A stretch of DNA of 64,000 nt from Mucilaginibacter paludis DSM 18603 (GCF_000166195.2 NZ_CM001403.1:2436432-2500431), one strand, 5' to 3'; positions 47,565-57,958 are shown, numbered from the stretch's first letter. Translations and numbers: made by a program. Notes: generated by a model from the letters alone, not told the origin.

Positions 47565-49352
47565 TCACACGTGGTCCTTCGGTGCAAATATATCCGCCTC
47601 TTTGTTTTGCTTGACCATCACCTCGCGATAGCGTACAAACAAAGCTGATTTAGATATAAAGCCAACAAACACATCGTCTCTCACTACAGGCAGGTGCCAT
47701 ACGCCGTACAGGTCAAACAATTCCATTACTTTACTGATGGATTCGTTATACTGTATGATAGCCGGAGGTGCTACCATAACTTCGGCAACTGTCATTTCAT
47801 CTTCGGCAGCCGAAAACATATACTTTCTAACCTCGCTTAAAAAAACAACCCCTTCCAGCTTGTTATCTGCACTTAAAACAGGGAAAATACTGTTGCTGGT
47901 TTGAGGCAGTAGCTTAAACAGCTGTTTAAGCGTTATTTCTTTTTTTATAGGCGTATAATCATTATTGATCATACTTTTTAAACTGATGGATGCAAGCATA
48001 CTATAATCGTTATCGGGATGGATATCATGTTCGGCAATTAAATGGTGCCAGTACATATTGTGCGGATTAAACGCCCGCGATATAATATAGGATATAGCAG
48101 AAACGATCATTAAGGGGATAAACAAAATATAGCCGCCTGTAATTTCGGCTATCAAAAATATAGCTGTAAGCGGCGCGTGCATTACTCCGCTTATAGCGCC
48201 AGCCATACCCACTGCTATAAAGTTGCTGGTATTTAAATGGATGAGCCCTGTTTGGTTTACAGCAAAGGCAACCAGTAAGCCTAAAAATGCGCCGGTAAAC
48301 ATAGATGGTGCAAAAGTACCGCCATTGCCACCGGCACCAATGGTTATACCGGCGGCAATTATTTTAATAAATACCAGGCAGGCAATAAACAAAACCATGC
48401 CCACCGGGCCCGATAATAATTCGGGAAACAAAGATTGTTCTTTTAAGGCGTTGATGTTACCGTCCAAAACTTCCTGCAGGTAATGATACCCTTCGCCCAA
48501 TAGCGGTGGAAACAGCAGAATGATGAGCCCAAGCAGCAAACCGCCCGCGATGGCGCGTACATAACGATTCTGCTTTTTAAATATACCCTTCTCCAGGTTG
48601 CCACCTACCTTAGCGATATAAACCGTCACCAAGCCGCTTAATAGCCCTAACAGTACATAAAATGGCAGCGCTTGCATTACCCAGCCTTCGGTTGCCAAAT
48701 GAAACAACTGCCTTGAATATAAAGCCTTAGCTACTACTACCCCGGTTGCCGAGGCTATTAACAAGGGAATAAATGTTGGTATACTGATCTCGCCGATCAA
48801 TATCTCAATAGCAAATAATACACCTGCAATAGGGCTGTTGAATACCGCCGCTATACCTGCAGCAGAACCTGAAGCCAATAGTACCGTTTTTTCAAAAGGG
48901 CTGAGCCGGAAAAACTTACCTGTATTTGAACCGATGGCCGCACCCGTGCAAACTATAGGAGCCTCTAAACCAGATGACCCGCCAAAGCCAACCGTGAGCG
49001 AACTGGTGATTAGATGTGAGTAAATATTATTAACGGCAATGTTTGATTTATTGCGCTTGATGTTGGCCAGCACACTGCCTATGCCCTTTTCAATATGGTC
49101 GCGGTTGATGAGGTGCTGATAGGCCACGGTGAGCAGTATACCCACAGCGGGTAAAAATATATAAAGGATATGAAATAGATGGCCGGATATGTTGAGGCTC
49201 ACATCTTCCATTAAATGAACAAGATATTTTAAAAGTACAGCCGCCAACCCGCCAACCAAACCTACAAAGGCACTACCGTACAGCAAAAAATTGCGTTGCC
49301 CATTACGGGTAAGGCGCCAATTATTAACTGCAATATAAATTGTTTTTAACAT
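47565..49352 (-). CDS. ClC-family chloride channel or antiporter with CBS pair
   Basis: The 595-residue protein has a ClC membrane domain (about 20-440) and two C-terminal CBS domains (about 450-580). Signature motifs are FGGSSGLEAPIV with the gating-type Glu130, and GAGGNGGTFAPSMFTGAFLG near residue 340. The retained glutamate fits Cl-/H+ exchange better than a pure channel. The CBS pair usually senses nucleotides. It is divergent from purM, with a repeat-rich spacer between. Confidence 0.9.
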   Translation of the reverse strand: MLKTIYIAVNNWRLTRNGQRNFLLYGSAFVGLVGGLAAVLLKYLVHLMEDVSLNISGHLFHILYIFLPAVGILLTVAYQHLINRDHIEKGIGSVLANIKRNKSNIAVNNIYSHLITSSLTVGFGGSSGLEAPIVCTGAAIGSNTGKFFRLSPFEKTVLLASGSAAGIAAVFNSPIAGVLFAIEILIGEISIPTFIPLLIASATGVVVAKALYSRQLFHLATEGWVMQALPFYVLLGLLSGLVTVYIAKVGGNLEKGIFKKQNRYVRAIAGGLLLGLIILLFPPLLGEGYHYLQEVLDGNINALKEQSLFPELLSGPVGMVLFIACLVFIKIIAAGITIGAGGNGGTFAPSMFTGAFLGLLVAFAVNQTGLIHLNTSNFIAVGMAGAISGVMHAPLTAIFLIAEITGGYILFIPLMIVSAISYIISRAFNPHNMYWHHLIAEHDIHPDNDYSMLASISLKSMINNDYTPIKKEITLKQLFKLLPQTSNSIFPVLSADNKLEGVVFLSEVRKYMFSAAEDEMTVAEVMVAPPAIIQYNESISKVMELFDLYGVWHLPVVRDDVFVGFISKSALFVRYREVMVKQNKEADIFAPKDHV

Positions 49353-49395
49353 AGCTTAAAGAGATGGGGCGCAATTTAAGGAATATATTAAAAAC

Positions 49396-49480
49396 TATGT
49401 GCAAATGTGGGGATGTGCAAATTATAAATGTGTAAATGAATGTGTGAATTTCAAATGTGAAAATGTGCGAATTAAAATGT
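49396..49480. repeat. Degenerate tandem repeat, AAATGTG type
   Basis: Short degenerate units such as GTGCAAATGTG and AATTATAAATGTG recur about seven times over 85 bp between the ClC gene and purM. No regular spacer structure is present, so it is not a CRISPR. Confidence 0.6.
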
Positions 49481-49510
49481 AGATGATGAGTTTCAGTTCG
49501 CTATCCAATA

Positions 49511-49567
49511 TCCTATTAACCAGTAACTCAATAACCTATTAACCAATATCTCAATAACCAAATAACT
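49511..49567. repeat. Degenerate tandem repeat, CTATTAACC type
   Basis: Units CTATTAACCAGTAACTCAAT and CTATTAACCAATATCTCAAT follow one another, about 24 bp apart, with degenerate extensions. The same words occur, reversed, in the spacer at 47050-47102 after glnN. Confidence 0.6.
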
Positions 49568-49603
49568 TAACAAGCCAATAATCAAAAACCTTATATTTGC
49601 AGC

Positions 49604-50785
49604 ATGGTTTCCTCGCAAAGATACGATCAGCGTGGTGTTTCCGCATCTAAAGATGATGTACACCGGGCAATACAAAAAATTGATAAAGGTATTTTCCCTC
49701 AGGCTTTCTGTAAAATTATCCCTGATATTTTAGGCAACGACCCTGAATATTGTAATATTATGCATGCTGATGGTGCAGGTACTAAGTCATCCTTAGCATA
49801 TACTTATTGGAAACAAACCGGGGATATTTCAGTTTGGCGAGGTATTGCACAGGACGCCATCATCATGAATCTTGACGATCTGCTTTGCGTAGGCGCTACC
49901 GATGGCATCTTGCTGTCGTCAACCATAGGCCGCAACAAAAACCTGATCAACGGTGATATTATAGCCGCTATTATTAACGGTACCGAAGAGATTTTAGAGG
50001 AACTACGGTCGCAAGGGATCGGCATTTACTCTACCGGGGGCGAAACTGCAGATGTGGGCGACCTGGTACGCACCATTATTGTAGACTCTACCGTTACCTG
50101 CCGCATGAAACGTGCGGATATAATATCCAACGATAAAATTCAGGCAGGCGATGTTATTGTGGGACTGGCATCTTACGGAAAAGCCACCTACGAGACCGAG
50201 TACAACGGTGGTATGGGTTCTAACGGTTTAACATCCGCACGGCACGATGTTTTCAATAAAAATATCGCCCAGAATTTCCCCGAAAGCTTCGATCCGGCTG
50301 TTCCGACAGACCTGGTATTTTCGGGTTCCAAAAACCTGACCGACCTGATAGACATTGGCAATGGGGAAACCGTGACCGCCGGTAAGCTGGTATTATCGCC
50401 AACCCGCACCTACGCGCCGGTGATAAAGAGCATATTAGATGGCTTCCGCAGCCAGATCCATGGTATGGTGCACTGCAGCGGCGGCGCGCAAACCAAGGTT
50501 TTACATTTTATAGACCGCCTGCATATCATTAAAAACAATTTATTCGCTACGCCCCCCCTGTTTAAACTTATCCAGCAGGAATCGCAAACCAGCTGGCAAG
50601 AAATGTATAAGGTGTTTAACATGGGCCACCGGATGGAGCTGTATGTACCCGAAGCCATTGCCGCCGACCTGATTAAAATATCACAAAGTTTTGGCATTGA
50701 AGCGCAGGTTATTGGGCGCGTAGAGGCTGCTGAGCATAAGCAGGTAACCATTACATCGGAGTATGGGGAGTTTGTTTATAATTAA
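49604..50785 (+). CDS. purM: Phosphoribosylformylglycinamidine cyclo-ligase PurM
   Basis: The 393-residue protein is an AIR synthetase, recognised by the opening RYDQRGVSASKDDVHRAIQ, the HADGAGTKSSLAY and LDDLLCVGATDGI segments, IYSTGGETADVGD, and LASYGKATYETEYNGG. A PurM-type C-terminal half ends MGHRMELYVP. It closes the imidazole ring in purine synthesis. It is longer than the E. coli enzyme, as is usual in Bacteroidota. It is monocistronic and separated from purL. Confidence 0.93.
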   Translation: MVSSQRYDQRGVSASKDDVHRAIQKIDKGIFPQAFCKIIPDILGNDPEYCNIMHADGAGTKSSLAYTYWKQTGDISVWRGIAQDAIIMNLDDLLCVGATDGILLSSTIGRNKNLINGDIIAAIINGTEEILEELRSQGIGIYSTGGETADVGDLVRTIIVDSTVTCRMKRADIISNDKIQAGDVIVGLASYGKATYETEYNGGMGSNGLTSARHDVFNKNIAQNFPESFDPAVPTDLVFSGSKNLTDLIDIGNGETVTAGKLVLSPTRTYAPVIKSILDGFRSQIHGMVHCSGGAQTKVLHFIDRLHIIKNNLFATPPLFKLIQQESQTSWQEMYKVFNMGHRMELYVPEAIAADLIKISQSFGIEAQVIGRVEAAEHKQVTITSEYGEFVYN

Positions 50786-50799
50786 GCCTGTTGAAGGCA

Positions 50800-51273
50800 T
50801 TAATTTTTCATATACTTTTGATAATCGGCTTGCAAATCAGTGATGTCGGCTGTAATAGGTTTGTCTTTCCCATTAAATAATAATACGCCAAAAAACAGGG
50901 TATCGAGTTTCATTACAAAGGTACGCCCGGATATGGTGTTAAATTTAACAGATCCTTCGGACAGCCTTCGTATCTTATTCGCTTTAACCGAATCAAGATA
51001 CAGCTCTGCTTGCGCCATATAAAACATATAATCATCAGTAGCGATATAAAAAGCTTCATCATCGTTCATTTCTTTTTTCACTTTGCTGATTAACCTACTG
51101 TTGGGTTTAACGATAATTGCGCAAGGTTTTATGATGATATTGTTATCCGCAATTACTGTCTTATTAACTTTCGCAACCAAGCTGCCATGCCTAACTGTGG
51201 TCCCGGGATTACTCGCAGCTTTATGACAGGCATTTAAAATAAACAATATGGGTAGATATTTCTTCAAATCCAT
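50800..51273 (-). CDS. Putative lipoprotein of unknown function
   Basis: The 157-residue protein begins with a short hydrophobic leader and a lipobox-like LNAC (Cys15), so it is probably membrane-anchored. The rest is a soluble alpha/beta region with KPCAIIVKPNSRLISKVKK and FVMKLDTLFFGVLLFNGKDK segments. I recognise no family. It is convergent with purM (14 bp apart) and downstream of the Na+/H+ antiporter gene on the same strand after 38 bp. Confidence 0.7.
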   Translation of the reverse strand: MDLKKYLPILFILNACHKAASNPGTTVRHGSLVAKVNKTVIADNNIIIKPCAIIVKPNSRLISKVKKEMNDDEAFYIATDDYMFYMAQAELYLDSVKANKIRRLSEGSVKFNTISGRTFVMKLDTLFFGVLLFNGKDKPITADITDLQADYQKYMKN

Positions 51274-51311
51274 AGTAATAAACGCTCTAACAACTAACGG
51301 TTTCAGATGAT

Positions 51312-52556
51312 TTATGGGGCAGTTTGCAACAGCCGCTTAGTAAAACTACCAATAGTTAGCCCTTGTATCAAAATAGAGAATACCACGATGATGTAAGTGA
51401 TCAGCACAAATTCGTCGCGGTGCATATCTGGCGTTAAAGATAAGGCGAGCGCCACCGATAAACCTCCCCGCAGGCCTCCCCAGGTTAAAATGGCTACCGT
51501 GTGCTTTTCAAATTTAATTTTATAACGCAGCAGCAGTATCGGGAAAAATACCGAGATCCACCTTGCCAGCAAAACCAAGGCTATCGATATCATACCTATA
51601 ATTAAAACATCAATATTTATTTTGATGATCAGCATCTCTAAGCCAATCAATAAAAAAAGGATAGCATTCAATATCTCATCTATAAGCTCCCAAAACTTCC
51701 CCAAGTAATCGCGACTCAAATCAGACAGAGCTCCGTTTCTGGCTTTGTTCCCGGTTATAATCCCGGCAACAACCATGGCCAAAGGGCCGGATACATGTAA
51801 ATGGTCGGCTATAAAGTACCCTCCCATAACAATGGCCAGCGTAATTAAAACTTCCACCTTATAATCGTCAATCGAACGCAAGGCATAGTAACCTATATAG
51901 CCCAGTGCAGCCCCAAAAAGTAATCCTCCCACAGCTTCTTGTAAAAAAAGTTTGCCTACATTCAATACAGAAATATCGGCTGCTCCCGACCGTGATGCTT
52001 CAAGTAAAGTAATAAATACCACTACAGCCACTCCATCATTAAACAAAGATTCACCGGATATTTTAACCTCGAGCGAGGATGGTATTTTTGCTTCTTTTAA
52101 AATAGCTAAAACAGCAATAGGATCGGTGGGCGAAATAAGCGCGCCGAAAAGCAGGCAATAGATAAAAGGGATAGGTAAACTGAATAAAACAAACAAGTAC
52201 CAAACCATAGCCCCAACTAAAAAAGTAGAGATTAAGATACCTAAGGTTGATAACAGCATAACCGGTAAAGCTTCTTTCTTCAGTTTAGCCGCATCAATAT
52301 GTATGGCGCCGGCAAATAATAAAAAACTCAGCATAAAATTCATCAGCACATCCCTGAAATCAATGGATGATGCCAGTTGAATAGCTTTATCCGAAAGAAA
52401 AGGATGGAATTTACCCAGCACGGCTAAAAAGATAGATGTACCAAGCGAAAGCACCATAATGCCGATGGTAGGCGGCCATTTGATAACACGGTGGTTGATA
52501 TAGGCAAACACTGCGGCTAACACGATGGTGATGGTTAAAATTTCGCTGATGTTCAT
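51312..52556 (-). CDS. CPA1-type Na+/H+ antiporter
   Basis: I take the ATG at 52556 (MNISEILTITIV); ten codons upstream another ATG is possible. The 414-residue protein has about twelve membrane helices. It carries the ion-site region SPTDPIAVLAILKEAKIPS near residue 130 and GESLFNDGVAVVVF near 155, plus the later conserved LTWGGLRGGLSVALALS. It exchanges Na+ or K+ for H+ across the inner membrane. It is divergent from the UbiD-family gene. Confidence 0.88.
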   Translation of the reverse strand: MNISEILTITIVLAAVFAYINHRVIKWPPTIGIMVLSLGTSIFLAVLGKFHPFLSDKAIQLASSIDFRDVLMNFMLSFLLFAGAIHIDAAKLKKEALPVMLLSTLGILISTFLVGAMVWYLFVLFSLPIPFIYCLLFGALISPTDPIAVLAILKEAKIPSSLEVKISGESLFNDGVAVVVFITLLEASRSGAADISVLNVGKLFLQEAVGGLLFGAALGYIGYYALRSIDDYKVEVLITLAIVMGGYFIADHLHVSGPLAMVVAGIITGNKARNGALSDLSRDYLGKFWELIDEILNAILFLLIGLEMLIIKINIDVLIIGMISIALVLLARWISVFFPILLLRYKIKFEKHTVAILTWGGLRGGLSVALALSLTPDMHRDEFVLITYIIVVFSILIQGLTIGSFTKRLLQTAP

Positions 52557-52655
52557 AGGATACTGCAAAAATCCAAATATCACCAATAAATGATAATTAA
52601 TGAAGATATTATATCCAAAGCTTAATTAACTTTACCCGACATATTATCACCAACA

Positions 52656-54494
52656 ATGGGATATCCAAGTTTACAAGCCTGCATTACCGATCTTGAAAAA
52701 AACGGTCAATTAATACGTATCAAAGAAGAAGTTGACCCATACCTGGAGATGGCTGCTATCCATTTAAGGGTTTATGACCATGGCGGACCGGCCATTTTGT
52801 TCGAGAACATTAAAGGCTGTAAATTCCCCGCTGTGTCCAACTTGTTTGGCACCCTTGACCGGTCCAAATTTTTATTCAGAGATACCCTGGATAAAATTAA
52901 AATACTGGTTGAAATGAAAGGCGACCCGATGAAAGCGATTAAGCACCCCTTTCAATTTCTAAATGTAGCTTCGTCTGCCCTATCGGCCTTGCCGATGAAA
53001 ACCGGAAAAAATGTGCCCATAAACTTTGGCCGCACACAAATTAGCGAATTACCCCAGGTAGTCAACTGGCCTATGGACGGCGGGCCATTTATCACCATGC
53101 CACAGGTTTATACCGAAGATATTGATAAGCCCGGTATCATGAACTCAAACCTGGGTATGTATCGTATACAACTTGGCGGAAATGAGTATATACCAAACAA
53201 AGAGATCGGCCTTCATTACCAATTGCACCGTGGGATAGGGATACATCAAACTAAGGCGAACGCTAAAGGGCAGCCGCTTAAGGTGAGCATCTTTATAGGC
53301 GGCCCACCGGCACATCCGTTGGCAGCCGTGATGCCTTTACCAGAGGGCCTATCTGAACTGCCTTTTGCGGGAGCACTGGGCAACCGCCGTTTCAGGTATT
53401 TTTATGATGAGGAAGGTTTTTGCATTTCGGCGGATGCTGATTTTGTAATTACAGGTACCATTATGCCGCACGAAAATAAACCAGAAGGCCCTTTTGGCGA
53501 CCACCTGGGGTATTATAGCCTGCAACATCCCTTCCCGTTGATGAGGGTGAGTAAGGTTTACCACCGCAAAAACCCTATTTGGTCGTTCACTGTGGTAGGC
53601 AGACCGCCCCAGGAAGATACGAGCTTTGGCGCGCTCATCCACGAGATCAGCGGGAAAGCTATCCCTAAAGAAATACCCGGCCTCCACGAAATTAACGCAG
53701 TTGATGCCGCAGGCGTGCATCCCTTATTATTTGCCATTGGCAGTGAACGTTACACCCCGTATTTAAATGGCGGCAAACCGCAGGAAATACTCACCATAGC
53801 CAATCATATCCTGGGGAGTAACCAGCTCAGTTTGGCCAAATACCTATTTATCTGTTCGCTGGCGGATGATCCCTCGCTTCATGTACATGATGTTCCGAAA
53901 TTTTTAAAACATATCCTTGAGCGTGTAGACCTCACCCGCGACCTGCATTTTTATACCAAAACTACCATTGACACGCTTGATTACAGCGGTAGCGATTTAA
54001 ACTCAGGCAGTAAGGTGGCAATAACCGTTGCCGGCGACCGGAAAAGGGAATTATGGACCGAAATACCGCCTTCACTAAGCCTGCCCCGGCCCTTCAATAA
54101 TTTTAAATTGGTTTTGCCGGGTATATTGGTGGTAGAAGCACCGGCCTACATCGGCGAAACAGAAACCCTAAACCAGATAGACATTTTAAATAGCCATTTA
54201 AAGGATCTAAAACTCGATGGCTTACCCTTGATGATTTTATGCGACGATGCTGCCTTTACAGCTAAAACCGTTAATAATTTTGTATGGGTAACTTTTACCC
54301 GCAGTAATCCGTCGCATGATATTTACGGCATTAACAGCTTTACCCAACACAAACACTGGGGCTGTAACGGGCCGCTTATTATAGACGCCCGCATCAAACC
54401 TCACCATGCACCGCCTCTAATTGAAGACGCGGCTACGGAGCGAAAGGTTGATAGTTTAGGTGTGAAGGGTGGGCCGCTTTATGGGATAATTTAA
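52656..54494 (+). CDS. UbiD-family prenyl-FMN decarboxylase
   Basis: The 612-residue protein matches the UbiD family over its full length. Visible signatures include GGPAILFENIKG near residue 46, the central EIGLHYQLHRGIGIHQT region, GPFGDHLGYYSLQ near 280 and WSFTVVGRPPQEDTSFGALI. Members decarboxylate aromatic or unsaturated acids using prenylated FMN made by a UbiX partner, which is not in this window. In Bacteroidota such proteins are often linked to menaquinone synthesis, but that is inferred. A hairpin terminator follows. Confidence 0.85.
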   Translation: MGYPSLQACITDLEKNGQLIRIKEEVDPYLEMAAIHLRVYDHGGPAILFENIKGCKFPAVSNLFGTLDRSKFLFRDTLDKIKILVEMKGDPMKAIKHPFQFLNVASSALSALPMKTGKNVPINFGRTQISELPQVVNWPMDGGPFITMPQVYTEDIDKPGIMNSNLGMYRIQLGGNEYIPNKEIGLHYQLHRGIGIHQTKANAKGQPLKVSIFIGGPPAHPLAAVMPLPEGLSELPFAGALGNRRFRYFYDEEGFCISADADFVITGTIMPHENKPEGPFGDHLGYYSLQHPFPLMRVSKVYHRKNPIWSFTVVGRPPQEDTSFGALIHEISGKAIPKEIPGLHEINAVDAAGVHPLLFAIGSERYTPYLNGGKPQEILTIANHILGSNQLSLAKYLFICSLADDPSLHVHDVPKFLKHILERVDLTRDLHFYTKTTIDTLDYSGSDLNSGSKVAITVAGDRKRELWTEIPPSLSLPRPFNNFKLVLPGILVVEAPAYIGETETLNQIDILNSHLKDLKLDGLPLMILCDDAAFTAKTVNNFVWVTFTRSNPSHDIYGINSFTQHKHWGCNGPLIIDARIKPHHAPPLIEDAATERKVDSLGVKGGPLYGII

Positions 54495-54552
54495 AGCCCC
54501 CTCTAAACAGCGTAGCTATCATGCACACCCCCAAATAAAACAAAGTGCATAA

Positions 54553-54583
54553 TCTCCCCCGGTAGGGGAGACTTTTTCTTTTT
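54553..54583 (+). terminator. Terminator after the UbiD-family gene
   Basis: The arms TCTCCCC (54553-54559) and GGGGAGA (54565-54571) flank a 5-base loop. C then T-rich CTTTTTCTTTTTT follows. Confidence 0.8.
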
Positions 54584-54742
54584 TAGCTCGGTAGAATATT
54601 GGCGAAATAGAATGCTTGTGCCGACAGGTAGGCTACTTCTTCACAATTGAAAAGACGAAGAGTTTGTCGCACGGCGCCGCTCTCCTCAAAAGGCAATAAC
54701 ACCTTTGCTTTCCAGAATTATAAATTTCCGGATTATTACAGC

Positions 54743-54780
54743 ACAAAAAAAGCCCCGCTCAAATCATGAACGGGGCTTGT
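54743..54780 (-). terminator. Terminator of the ribosomal operon after rplQ
   Basis: The arms AGCCCCG (54751-54757) and CGGGGCT (54771-54777) pair. On the minus strand the stem is followed by a run of seven T. Confidence 0.88.
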
Positions 54781-54798
54781 ATCATTTAAAGCGATTAA

Positions 54799-55365
54799 TT
54801 ACTCGCCTTTTTCTTCTGGGTTTTCGATTACCTTATCCTCAACAACAGGAGTTTCTTCAACTATTTCTGCAGCCGGAGCTTCTTCAACAATTACAGCATC
54901 ATCAGCCGGAGTAACCGCTGCACTGGCAGCCGATTTTCCTTTACCTGCCCCACCACGACGACGGGTAGCTTTCTTTTCAACCTTAGCTTCGCCCTTGGTG
55001 TATACTGTGTTATAATCAACTAACTCAATTATCGCCATTTCAGCGTTATCGCCTAAACGGTTTTCCAATTTAACGATACGAGTATAACCACCCGGACGGT
55101 TAGCAATTTTTTCTGCAATCTCGCGGAACAGGATGGTTACTGTTTCTTTGTCTTGCAGATAGCTAAACGCTGTACGGCGTGAGTGTGTAGTGTCGTTTTT
55201 TGATTTTGTTAAAATCGGCTCTACATATAAACGTAAAGCTTTTGCTTTAGCCAAGGTAGTTGTAATACGCTTGTGCAGGATAAGCGAAGAAGCCATGTTT
55301 GCCAACATCGCCTTACGGTGACTGTCGGTACGGCCTAAATGGTTAACTTTTTTTCCGTGTCTCAT
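54799..55365 (-). CDS. rplQ: Ribosomal protein bL17
   Basis: The 188-residue protein has the L17 core in its first 120 residues ([20 protein letters not shown] and the [20 protein letters not shown] end). A Lys/Arg-rich patch and a long acidic Ala/Val/Glu/Pro-rich tail to residue 188 follow. The tail is much longer than the roughly 125-residue E. coli protein and is typical of Bacteroidota. It is the last gene of the operon before a strong terminator. A 198-bp spacer with a hairpin separates it from rpoA. Confidence 0.95.
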   Translation of the reverse strand: MRHGKKVNHLGRTDSHRKAMLANMASSLILHKRITTTLAKAKALRLYVEPILTKSKNDTTHSRRTAFSYLQDKETVTILFREIAEKIANRPGGYTRIVKLENRLGDNAEMAIIELVDYNTVYTKGEAKVEKKATRRRGGAGKGKSAASAAVTPADDAVIVEEAPAAEIVEETPVVEDKVIENPEEKGE

Positions 55366-55510
55366 TGTTTTTTGATTTTTTCACGTGCATACCGTTGGGG
55401 ACAAATTTCAACCCTCGGAATTATGCGCTCGCTTATTTTTATTAGATTTGAGTATTAAGATTTGAGACCTAAGACTCTTATCCGTTTTACCCGCTTGTTT
55501 AAACTAAAAA

Positions 55511-55554
55511 TGTGAGACGTTTGATTGAGAAAATCTCAAATCTAACGTCTCACA
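55511..55554. repeat. Long palindrome in the rpoA-rplQ spacer
   Basis: Perfect outer arms TGTGAGACGTT and AACGTCTCACA plus inner GATTGAGA/TCTCAAATC pairing give a stem of about 19 bp with a small loop. No T-run fits a terminator. Confidence 0.7.
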
Positions 55555-55563
55555 TCTTATATT

Positions 55564-56556
55564 TTACTCTTCGTCTAACTTAAATTTAGACAGGTTCATG
55601 CCAAAAGATAAACCTTTTGACTTAACCAGGTCCTGAATTTCGGTTAACGATTTTTTACCAAAATTTCTGAATTTTAACATATCAGCTACATCGTAAGAAA
55701 CCAGATCAGCCAGGCTGCGGATATCAGCTGCTTTTAAGCAGTTTAACGCACGAACTGAAAGATCAAGATCAACTAACTCCGTTTTAAGGATTTTACGCAT
55801 ATGTAAAATTTCCTCGTCAACTTCCTTAGTTTCTTCCTTAGCCTGAGCCTCAAGCATCATGTTCTCGTCGCTGAACAGCATAAAGTGCTGTATCAAAATT
55901 TTAGCGGCTTCTTTTAATGCATCTTCAGGATGTACTGAACCATCTGTAGCAATATCCAGAACTAATTTTTCATAATCTGTTTTTTGCTCAACGCGATAGT
56001 TTTCGATAGTGTACTTCACGTTTTTGATCGGAGTATAGATCGAATCTATCGCGATCACGCCAACCATTGCATCAGGATTTTTGTTTTCTTCGCTTGGAAC
56101 GTAACCACGGCCCTTACCTACAGTAATCTCGATCTCTAAAGTAACCGAAGAATCCATGTTACAAATAACCAGATCCGGATTCAGTACAGTAAAGTTGTTT
56201 GAAAACTTAGTGATATCACCGGCGCTGAATGTATCCTGACCATTGATGATCACGAATATTTTTTCAGAATCACCAGACTCACCTGATTTCTTCATACGAA
56301 CTTGTTTCAAGTTCAATATGATTTCGGTAACGTCTTCAACCACACCTTTAATAGTTGAAAACTCATGGTTAACTCCTGAAAAACGAACAGAAGTAATCGC
56401 ATAACCTTCCAATGATGAAAGTAAGATACGACGTAAAGCATTACCAATAGTTATCCCGAATCCTGGTTCCAATGGACGAAATTCAAACGTACCATCAAAA
56501 TCATTTGATTTCTGCATGATAACCTTATCCGGTTTTTGAAATGCTAATATTGCCAT
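55564..56556 (-). CDS. rpoA: RNA polymerase alpha subunit
   Basis: The 330-residue protein has the assembly domain (about 1-235, with [20 protein letters not shown] near residue 25) and the C-terminal domain (about 255-325) with [20 protein letters not shown] and the helix-hairpin-helix [17 protein letters not shown]. It is the scaffold of RNA polymerase and is encoded within the alpha operon between rpsD and rplQ, as usual. Confidence 0.96.
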   Translation of the reverse strand: MAILAFQKPDKVIMQKSNDFDGTFEFRPLEPGFGITIGNALRRILLSSLEGYAITSVRFSGVNHEFSTIKGVVEDVTEIILNLKQVRMKKSGESGDSEKIFVIINGQDTFSAGDITKFSNNFTVLNPDLVICNMDSSVTLEIEITVGKGRGYVPSEENKNPDAMVGVIAIDSIYTPIKNVKYTIENYRVEQKTDYEKLVLDIATDGSVHPEDALKEAAKILIQHFMLFSDENMMLEAQAKEETKEVDEEILHMRKILKTELVDLDLSVRALNCLKAADIRSLADLVSYDVADMLKFRNFGKKSLTEIQDLVKSKGLSFGMNLSKFKLDEE

Positions 56557-56696
56557 TTATATCTTGTAATTTATGTTTGTTTGATAATAGATCTGAGAAA
56601 ATAGCTTCAGGTTATCCAACCAAATTGCCTACCCCCGCGTGCCTATGCTCTAAATCTAATTTAACTTCTCTATATTAATAATGATATTATAAAATG

Positions 56697-56733
56697 AGAT
56701 ATGAGATTTTGAATTACCTCAAATCTCATATCT
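56697..56733. repeat. Palindrome in the rpsD-rpoA spacer
   Basis: Perfect 13-bp arms AGATATGAGATTT (56697-56709) and AAATCTCATATCT (56721-56733) flank an 11-base loop. A further AAATCTCATATCT-like copy follows. It shares words with the other ribosomal-operon spacers. Confidence 0.75.
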
Positions 56734-56746
56734 AAAATCTCATATC

Positions 56747-57355
56747 TTATTTTGAGTACAACTCGACGATTAAGTTTTCCTTGATGTTTTCAGGAATTTC
56801 GTCGCGGTTTGGATAGTTAAGGAATTTACCAGTTAAGTTAGATGGATCCCATTCTAACCAGCTGTGTTTGTTAATTCTTCTTCCAGCAACCGAAGTTGTA
56901 ATTGATTCCATTGTTTTCGACTTTTCGCGTACAGCGATTACGTCGCCAGCTTTTAAAGCGTAAGAAGCAATATTCACTACTTCGCCATTCACTGTAATAT
57001 GTTTGTGGCCCACTAATTGACGAGCGCCTGAACGTGTTGGAGCGATACCTAAACGGTAAACCGCGTTATCCAAACGAGCTTCCAAAAACTTTAATAAGTT
57101 TTCGCCAGTGATACCTTCTTTAGAAGAAGCACGGTGAAACAAGTTTTCGAATTGTTTTTCCAATACACCATAAGTGTATTTTACTTTTTGTTTTTCCATC
57201 AACTGAGTTGAATACTCAGATTGCTTTCCTCTTCTTTTTGAGGCGCCATGCATTCCTGGCGGATAATTTTTTCTTTCTAACGCTTTATCAGGACCGAAGA
57301 TTGGCTCTCTGAAACGACGTGCAATTTTGGATTTTGGACCGGTATATCTTGCCAT
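56747..57355 (-). CDS. rpsD: Ribosomal protein uS4
   Basis: The 202-residue protein starts [20 protein letters not shown], as in Bacteroidota S4. It has the NYPPGMHG segment, a central S4 RNA-binding domain (about 92-155, [20 protein letters not shown]) and a C-terminal NLIVELYSK. It binds 16S rRNA and often represses its own operon. It lies between rpsK and rpoA. Confidence 0.96.
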   Translation of the reverse strand: MARYTGPKSKIARRFREPIFGPDKALERKNYPPGMHGASKRRGKQSEYSTQLMEKQKVKYTYGVLEKQFENLFHRASSKEGITGENLLKFLEARLDNAVYRLGIAPTRSGARQLVGHKHITVNGEVVNIASYALKAGDVIAVREKSKTMESITTSVAGRRINKHSWLEWDPSNLTGKFLNYPNRDEIPENIKENLIVELYSK

Positions 57356-57422
57356 TGTTTTGTGCTTTTAAAGTATCATGCAGCCCGCAGCTGCAGAATC
57401 TTAGCTTTAAAAAATTGATTAA

Positions 57423-57812
57423 TTAAACTCTTCTCCTTTTTGAAGGACGGCAACCATTGTGTGGAAGCGGAGTGATATCCTTGATAGTAGTAACTTCAAT
57501 ACCTGCAGTTTGCAAAGTACGGATAGCTGATTCGCGACCAGAACCCGGGCCTTTAACAAACACTTCTACTTTACGTAAGCCTAAATCATAAGCTGTTTTG
57601 CCGCAATCAGAAGCCGCTTGTCCGGCTGCATAAGGTGTATTTTTCTTAGAACCCTTGAAACCCATTTTACCGGCAGAAGACCAAGATATGGCCTGACCGT
57701 TTTTGTTGGTTAGGGTAATGATAATATTATTGAAGGTAGCGTTTATGTGTGCCTCGCCAATCGGCTCAACAATTACAATACGCTTTTTGGTTACTTTTTT
57801 AGTCTTAGCCAT
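57423..57812 (-). CDS. rpsK: Ribosomal protein uS11
   Basis: The 129-residue protein has the S11 signatures [27 protein letters not shown], and [19 protein letters not shown], ending [11 protein letters not shown]. It forms part of the 30S platform. It follows rpsM after a 146-bp spacer containing inverted words, and precedes rpsD by 67 bp. Confidence 0.96.
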   Translation of the reverse strand: MAKTKKVTKKRIVIVEPIGEAHINATFNNIIITLTNKNGQAISWSSAGKMGFKGSKKNTPYAAGQAASDCGKTAYDLGLRKVEVFVKGPGSGRESAIRTLQTAGIEVTTIKDITPLPHNGCRPSKRRRV

Positions 57813-57828
57813 TTTTTGTTTAGATGTT

Positions 57829-57939
57829 AGATATGAGACTTGAGATAGAAGATTTTGTCTATCCCGGCACTCAGTATCCTGATTTTTATCTTTTTTGTTC
57901 CAGATTTGAGAAGATCAAAAAGATATGGGTCTCATATCT
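57829..57939. repeat. Inverted words in the rpsM-rpsK spacer
   Basis: AGATATGAGAC (57829-57839) recurs inverted as GTCTCATATCT (57929-57939), 89 bp apart. GATAGAAGATTTT-like and AAAATCTCCTATCT words add a second inverted pair in shifted order. Confidence 0.6.
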
Positions 57940-57958
57940 AAAATCTCCTATCTATCAA

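Larger units (their letters stand above)
54495..54798. other. 304-bp spacer between convergent genes with two terminators
   Basis: The spacer contains the terminator of the UbiD-family gene (54553-54583) and of the ribosomal operon (54743-54780). The part between (54590-54740) shows no gene or recognisable element. Confidence 0.6.

Noticed and set aside
49396..49567. CRISPR-like array
   Set aside because: The repeats are degenerate, short and lack regular unique spacers; no cas genes are near.
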